Program-made: the position numbers and the translations under genes
Source of the DNA: Geobacillus genomosp. 3
GTDB taxonomy: Bacteria; Bacillota; Bacilli; Bacillales; Anoxybacillaceae
NCBI RefSeq assembly: GCF_000445995.2
Contig: NC_022080.4
Span: 558,001-622,000, forward strand
DNA: 64,000 nt
Reading direction: 5' to 3'
Notes under the pieces: model-generated
Database searches by the model: none
What the model was told of the DNA's origin: nothing
Seen by the model: only the letters and a program-made list of their open reading frames with translations
Shown: piece by piece, positions 59,299 to 64,000 of the stretch
Numbering within the stretch: position 1 is the stretch's first letter
Layout of the letters: each line of letters opens with the position of its first letter

Positions 59299-62154
59299 TT
59301 GTTGATGCGTTCGCTGCGCTGCCACCATGTCGGGGAACTGCACCGGCTGGTCGAAGAGGAGTCCTTTGCGTCCCATGAATCGTTATTTATTCAAATTGCT
59401 GCTGACCATGTAGAAGATGTACGCCACGCAGTCGAATTGGCGGCGCATCGTTGGCCGCACGCCCATATTGTCGGAATGACGGGGATGTTGCCGGCCGTTG
59501 CGGACACAACGTTTTTGGCCAACTTGACGTCCATGGCGGCGGACGTTTCGTCATGGACCGTGCCGGTTGATGACTCGACTCGTCCCGCTGAATTGGCGGC
59601 ATGCATCGCTGAAGCATCCACCCACAACGAAACAGTGCTGCTTTTGTTGCTTACCAATTGCCGCGAAACGTTGCTTCCCCTCCTTCGCCATTTGCCGCTC
59701 GCAAATGAACGGATGGTCATTGTCGGATGCGCTCTTCCGGAAGGCAGTGTGTTATTTTCGCCCGACGGGCGGTTTGACCGTGGCGTAGTCGCTGTCTCAT
59801 TCAGCGGAGCGGCGCTTCGGGCCCGCTGTTTCTCCCCATTTTTATGGGAGCCGGTCGGCTTGGCATTTTCCGTGACAAAAGGCGGCGGTCGGTGGATTGG
59901 TGAACTTGACGGGCAAAAGGCATCGTTTTGTTTGGAACGGTATTTAGGAAAAGAATTTATCGATCGTCTGCCTGCGTCCGGAATGGAGTTTCCGTTTGTC
60001 GTCGAGCGGGGAGGGCAGTCCGTCTGTCTGCCGATCACAGCAATTCAGGAAAACGGGGCTGTTATGGTAAGCGGCCATGTGAGCGAAGGGGAAAAGGTGA
60101 GATTTGCTTATGTTCATGCACCGTCGCTTTACTGGAGTGTGCGCGATTGGGCCGGACAACTCGCCAAACAGCCGGCTGAAGAGACGTTGTTTTACTATAG
60201 CGCAGCGTTAGGGGGATATACACGCCCATTGCTGGCTGGAATGGTTTCATCGCTTCAGCAAGCCGCTCCATTCCCTGTTATGGAGGTAGCAGTGAAAGAC
60301 GCGTATACGGTGGGACGGCTGGCGGGATTTGCCGCGGTTTCATTGATGGAAGGGGCGGCAACGGCGGAAGACGGACCGGTTTTGTCGCTGCCGTTTCCTC
60401 CGGAAGGGGTGACGACGCTAGCCCAGCTCATGTCAACCGCATCGCGCGATATGGAACGGCTTCACATCCGTCTGCAGATGTCGGAACAGCGGTATAAGTC
60501 GCTGTTTGACCATAATACCGACATCGTGTATTCGACCGACTTGCACGGCCATTTTACAAGCGTCAATCCGGCTTTTGAGCAGGTGCTTGGTTACCGGAAA
60601 GAAGAAATTTTATATACAAATTCGCTCAAGTATATTCATCCGAACGATATCCCCCGTGTTACCCGCTACTTTTATCGGGCGCTGCGCGGAAACGTGCAAA
60701 CGTACAACTTGGAAATTCCAACAAAATCGGGGGAGCGGCTTCTCTTCCAAATGAAAAACATTCCGATTATTGTTGATGGAAAAAAAGTCGGCATTTATGG
60801 CATCGGGCACAACATTACCGAGCAAAAAAAGGCCGAGGAGAAAATTGCTTATTTGGCGTACTACGATCCGGATACGAACTTGCCGAATCGGACGAAATGG
60901 ATGGAGCTGTTGGCCGGGCAACTGGAGAAAGCGAAGCAGAAACAGCGGAAAATTGCCGTTATTTTGATTGATTTCGACCGGTTTAAATGGATTAACGACA
61001 GCATCGGCCATTACGCCGGCGACGGCATTTTGCGTCAGCTTGTCGAGCGCATGAAACGCGTGCTGCCAGTCGGGGCACAGCTCGGCCGGTTTCATGGCGA
61101 TAAATTTTGTCTATTCTTTCCGTTGCGGACAGGCTCCGAGGCGGCGATGGAGACGGCGCTTCATATCGTGCGTGAAGTGGCGAAGCCAACCGTGTACGGC
61201 CAAAAACAATTTTTTCTGACAACGAGCGTTGGCTTAGCCGTGTTTCCGGACGATGGGGCGGATGAACATGCGTTGCTGCGTCATGCAGATATGGCGGTGA
61301 ATAAAGCGAAAAAAGGCGGAGGCAATCGGGTCGAACGCTATCGCCCCGAAATGAATGACGAAACGATGCACCGACTTGAAATGGATGGCTACCTGCGCAA
61401 AGCGATCGAACAAAACGAACTGTTTCTCTGTTACCAACCGATTGTCGACGTGCATACCGGCACGGTCATGGCGACAGAGGCGCTCATCCGTTGGCGGCAC
61501 CCGAAGCTTGGGCTTGTGCGTCCGGACGAGTTTATTCCGTTGGCGGAAGAGACGGGATTGATTCATGAAATCGGACGTTGGGTGCTGCAAACCGCTTGCC
61601 GGCAGACAAAGCAATGGCAAAGGGAGACGGGAAATGACAAACTAGCCATTTTCGTCAACGTTTCCGCTGTGCAATTTCAGCACGAACGGTTCGTTGATGA
61701 TGTGAAGCAAGCGCTTCAGCAGTCGAAATTGCCGCCATCATGCTTGCGCCTTGAACTGACGGAACATTCCATGCTCCGTCATCTATCGAGCACGATGCGG
61801 ACGCTGGATGAGTTGAAGAAGCTCGGCGTCGGCATTGCTGTCGACGATTTCGGCAGCGGGTATTCTTCGTTTCATTATTTAAAGCAGCTGCCGGTGACGA
61901 TTTTGAAGATCGACCGGGCGTTTATCGAACGTCTCCATACAAATGCGTCCGATGCCGCCATTGTCGAAGCGATCATCACAATGGGACGCGGACTTGGACT
62001 CGAAACGATCGCTGAGGGGGTTGAGGCGTTGGAGCAGCTTGAGCGGCTTCGCGGCTTGCAATGCAGCTATGCCCAAGGATATGCGCTCTGTCCGCCGCTT
62101 GTCGCTGAGGAGATCGCCGCATACATGACCGAGCGCCGGAAGAGCCGGGTGTAA
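59299..62154 (+). CDS. FIST-PAS-GGDEF-EAL cyclic-di-GMP signalling protein
   Basis: A 951-residue soluble protein. Domains in order: FIST sensor (about 25-390), PAS (about 395-515, YKSLFDHNTDIVYSTDL and ITEQKKAEEK), GGDEF (about 525-690) and EAL (about 700-945). The GGDEF signature is degenerate (HGDKF near residue 600), so it is probably not a cyclase. The EAL domain keeps TEALIRW, NVSAVQF, ELTEHS, VDDFGSGYSS and IAEGVE, the residues expected of an active phosphodiesterase. FIST domains may bind small ligands such as amino acids. The start is TTG 59299, six bases after AGAGGAGG; ATG 59305 is possible. Confidence 0.9.
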   Translation: MLMRSLRCHHVGELHRLVEEESFASHESLFIQIAADHVEDVRHAVELAAHRWPHAHIVGMTGMLPAVADTTFLANLTSMAADVSSWTVPVDDSTRPAELAACIAEASTHNETVLLLLLTNCRETLLPLLRHLPLANERMVIVGCALPEGSVLFSPDGRFDRGVVAVSFSGAALRARCFSPFLWEPVGLAFSVTKGGGRWIGELDGQKASFCLERYLGKEFIDRLPASGMEFPFVVERGGQSVCLPITAIQENGAVMVSGHVSEGEKVRFAYVHAPSLYWSVRDWAGQLAKQPAEETLFYYSAALGGYTRPLLAGMVSSLQQAAPFPVMEVAVKDAYTVGRLAGFAAVSLMEGAATAEDGPVLSLPFPPEGVTTLAQLMSTASRDMERLHIRLQMSEQRYKSLFDHNTDIVYSTDLHGHFTSVNPAFEQVLGYRKEEILYTNSLKYIHPNDIPRVTRYFYRALRGNVQTYNLEIPTKSGERLLFQMKNIPIIVDGKKVGIYGIGHNITEQKKAEEKIAYLAYYDPDTNLPNRTKWMELLAGQLEKAKQKQRKIAVILIDFDRFKWINDSIGHYAGDGILRQLVERMKRVLPVGAQLGRFHGDKFCLFFPLRTGSEAAMETALHIVREVAKPTVYGQKQFFLTTSVGLAVFPDDGADEHALLRHADMAVNKAKKGGGNRVERYRPEMNDETMHRLEMDGYLRKAIEQNELFLCYQPIVDVHTGTVMATEALIRWRHPKLGLVRPDEFIPLAEETGLIHEIGRWVLQTACRQTKQWQRETGNDKLAIFVNVSAVQFQHERFVDDVKQALQQSKLPPSCLRLELTEHSMLRHLSSTMRTLDELKKLGVGIAVDDFGSGYSSFHYLKQLPVTILKIDRAFIERLHTNASDAAIVEAIITMGRGLGLETIAEGVEALEQLERLRGLQCSYAQGYALCPPLVAEEIAAYMTERRKSRV

Positions 62155-62219
62155 AGACGTTCGACTGCCGCTGCAAAAGAAAGAGAGCAGCAGCCTTTTG
62201 GCCGGCGACATTCGGTCAG

Positions 62220-62250
62220 CAGCGGAGATACGCCGCTGCCGGCCGCTTTT
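62220..62250 (+). terminator. Probable terminator after the EAL protein
   Basis: GCAGCGG (62220-62226) and CCGCTGC (62234-62240), extended outside by GGCCGG/CCGGCC, then CTTTT. It may serve the convergent gene as well. Confidence 0.6.
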
Positions 62251-62254
62251 GTCC

Positions 62255-62803
62255 TCAGCCTATTTGGGCACAAATGGCCCGCTCGCCATTGTTAAACGTC
62301 ATTTCAAATCGGTCGTTGGTCGTTGATCCGCGTTCATAATAATGATGGACGCTGGCGATTTGCTCTGTGTTGTCATAAATCATAAAGTTGACGCCGGATG
62401 ATTTGGCAAACAACAAGCCGTTGTAGCAGTACAGGCAGTCGTAAAGCGAAAACCCGAGATGGTTCAGCCATTGGACGAACTGGAAAAAAGACGGATCGGG
62501 AAGTGAGGCGAGCCATTGCCGATATGCGTATGTCAGCCGTTTGCGGAAGCGGATACGGTCACCGTTTGTAAGGGGAAAGAGGCCGAGATCAGTAGCGATC
62601 GCACCGGTCTCCTGCCATTGTCCGGACAGCCAGTGTCCATAGCGGAAAAGCTCGATGTCTTGCTCCGCCATTTCTTCGACCAAGGCCGCCTCCTCCGCTT
62701 CTTCATCGAAAAATACCCATTCATTGTTCACAAACTCTACAGTCCCATGCACGTAGGCCCGGGGTTGCTCAGCTATACACTGCAGGCGCTCTTCAATGTC
62801 CAA
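62255..62803 (-). CDS. yisN: YisN-like (DUF2777-type) protein
   Basis: A 182-residue protein with RAYVHGTVEFVNNEWVFFDEE at the start, an aromatic-rich middle (QFVQWLNHLGFSLYDCLYCYN) and a short C-terminal strand region. The context (between yisL and asnO) suggests B. subtilis YisN; the family assignment is from memory. The start is TTG 62803 with AAGGAGGATGAGG upstream. Function unknown. Confidence 0.7.
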   Translation of the reverse strand: MDIEERLQCIAEQPRAYVHGTVEFVNNEWVFFDEEAEEAALVEEMAEQDIELFRYGHWLSGQWQETGAIATDLGLFPLTNGDRIRFRKRLTYAYRQWLASLPDPSFFQFVQWLNHLGFSLYDCLYCYNGLLFAKSSGVNFMIYDNTEQIASVHHYYERGSTTNDRFEMTFNNGERAICAQIG

Positions 62804-63070
62804 TTTTCCTCATCCTCCTTGTATTTCTCTTTTTTTCCACTTTTTTGTTTGTTTATTCGTGCTGTTGTTGGCTTCGGACAATTCATCGAAATTGCCGATC
62901 ATGCATAAAATGGAATCATGCCGATGCGGGGAGGGCTATCGTCCTGCCAAGGGGAACGATAGCTGAACATTGCCGCAAGGAAAAAAGAACGGGCGATCCA
63001 AAGAATAATGGGAACAGTTCAGGCGAACAACAGTTACTTGCCATTTTTGATAAAGAAAGGATTGGTTCGT
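62804..63070. other. Divergent gap yisN-asnO, no further gene
   Basis: The 267-base divergent region has T-rich runs at 62825-62860 and no ORF with a ribosome binding site. I found no convincing SigA or sporulation promoter for either gene. Confidence 0.4.
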
Positions 63071-64000
63071 ATGTGTGGCATCACTGGCTGGGTGCATTTC
63101 GGGCGCGATTTGCGCCGTGAACGGAACATTATTGCCGATATGACAGAAACGCTCGCAAAACGCGGGCCAGACGATACAAATACGTGGCTCGACGTCCATG
63201 TCGCGTTCGGGCATAAGCGGCTCGTTGTGGTCGACCCGGCCGGCGGCAAACAGCCGATGATCCGGAACAAAAACGGACGGCGCTACACGATCGTTTACAA
63301 CGGTGAGCTGTATAATACGGAAGACATCCGGAAGGAACTGCGGCATAAAGGCTACCGGTTTGACGGCCATTCTGATACAGAAGTGCTGCTCGCCGCTTAT
63401 ATAGAATGGAAAGAACAATGTGTCGACTGGTTAAACGGCATTTTTGCCTTCGCCGTTTGGGATGAAGAGCGGGAACTGTTATTTATGGCGCGTGACCGTC
63501 TTGGAGTCAAACCGTTGTTTTACCGCCGGGATGCCGAGGAGCTTTTGTTCGGCTCTGAGATCAAGGCGATTTTAGCCCACCCGGATGTGAAAGCGGAAGT
63601 GAGTTATGAAGGGTTGGCGGAAGTGTTCGGGCTCGGACCGTCGCGCACGCCGGGGCATGGCGTGTTTGACGGCGTCCAAGAATTGCGCCCGGCGCACGCG
63701 TTGACCTTCTCCCGCACCGGGCTTCGCATTTGGCGGTACTGGAACGTGGAAAGCGACATCCATCGCGACTCGCTCGAAGAAACGGTTGAGAAGCTTCGCT
63801 TTTTCTTGACCGATGCGGTCACGCGCCAGCTCGTTTCCGATGTGCCGGTATGCACGTTTTTATCGGGCGGGGTTGATTCGAGCGCCATTACGGCGATTGC
63901 TGCTAATGCCTTCGCTGCCGACGGAAAAGGGCCGCTTCACACGTACTCGATCGATTATGAAGGAAACGATCACTATTTCCAAGCAAACGATTTTCAGCCC
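63071..64000 (+). CDS. asnO: AsnO, glutamine-hydrolysing asparagine synthetase, 3'-truncated by window edge
   Basis: The first 310 residues of a class II glutaminase/asparagine synthetase: the N-terminal nucleophile Cys2 in MCGITGW, GKRLVVVDPAGGKQPM, YNGELYN, and the start of the synthetase domain with the ATP pyrophosphatase loop FLSGGVDSSAI (about residues 265-275). AGAAAGGAT precedes ATG 63071. B. subtilis asnO (yisO) is sporulation-linked; position next to yisN supports AsnO over the other asparagine synthetases. Confidence 0.92.
   Translation, partial: MCGITGWVHFGRDLRRERNIIADMTETLAKRGPDDTNTWLDVHVAFGHKRLVVVDPAGGKQPMIRNKNGRRYTIVYNGELYNTEDIRKELRHKGYRFDGHSDTEVLLAAYIEWKEQCVDWLNGIFAFAVWDEERELLFMARDRLGVKPLFYRRDAEELLFGSEIKAILAHPDVKAEVSYEGLAEVFGLGPSRTPGHGVFDGVQELRPAHALTFSRTGLRIWRYWNVESDIHRDSLEETVEKLRFFLTDAVTRQLVSDVPVCTFLSGGVDSSAITAIAANAFAADGKGPLHTYSIDYEGNDHYFQANDFQP

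Noticed and set aside
61060..61130. Active diguanylate cyclase in the EAL protein
   Set aside because: The catalytic GG(D/E)EF loop reads HGDKF, so cyclase activity is not supported.

Overview
The window looks like chromosomal DNA of a thermophilic, spore-forming member of the Bacillaceae, most likely Geobacillus. Evidence: moderately GC-rich codon use, strong GGAGG-type ribosome binding sites with frequent GTG/TTG starts, spore genes (gerP operon, YheC/YheD, YhaL, YisI, a YjcZ-type peptide), a competence regulator (ComK), and a gene order that closely follows the yhe-yha-hem-yhg-yhf-yhj-add-sbc-gerP-yis stretch of the Bacillus subtilis chromosome. No rRNA, tRNA or CRISPR array was seen.

Layout. 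1-6.6 kb: spore-associated ATP-grasp proteins YheD/YheC facing left, divergent from yheB-yheA; then YhaX (HAD fold) and HemZ. 6.7-16.2 kb: ABC exporter YhaQP, exoribonuclease YhaM, YhaL, SerC, the tryptophan transporter TrpP with a clear TRAP-binding leader, regulator Hpr, foldase PrsA behind a hairpin-rich leader, and Hit. 16.2-19.9 kb: EcsAB exporter and a polytopic transporter standing where EcsC might be expected. 20-26.7 kb: heme operon hemEHY, then TetR regulator YhgD and its likely target YhgE, which share an exact 15-bp operator. 27-37 kb: YhfH, YhfI, acyl-CoA ligase LcfB behind a FadR-like box, a three-gene ABC importer of the TrpXYZ type, D-amino-acid transaminase, AzlCD, a Sco-type copper protein and isocitrate lyase. 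37-51.4 kb: ComK, YhjE, a signal peptidase, then the DNA end-processing machines AddBA and SbcDC in one tightly overlapped run. 51.4-54.1 kb: the gerPABCDEF spore-coat permeability operon with two additional GerPA/PF-family genes beside it, with SigK-like promoters. 54.1-64 kb: a second acyl-CoA synthetase, a short IS200/IS605-like 3' remnant, a DUF418 membrane protein, YisI, YisK, YisL, a large FIST-PAS-GGDEF-EAL protein, a YisN-like protein and the start of asparagine synthetase AsnO, which runs off the window.

How it fits together. Most genes are housekeeping or life-cycle genes: heme synthesis, secretion and membrane homeostasis (EcsAB, PrsA, signal peptidase), transition-state and competence control (Hpr, ComK, YisI), DNA repair and recombination (AddAB, SbcCD) and spore formation/germination (YheCD, GerP). 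The least explained pieces are a pair of tandem small ORFs between hit and ecsA that share an NGVF(V/I)K motif, the structured prsA leader, the IS605-like remnant that may be an orphan guide-RNA scaffold, the additional GerP-type genes, and YhaX, which lacks its predicted catalytic nucleophile. All names rest on recognising sequence features and gene order by eye; no database search was run.
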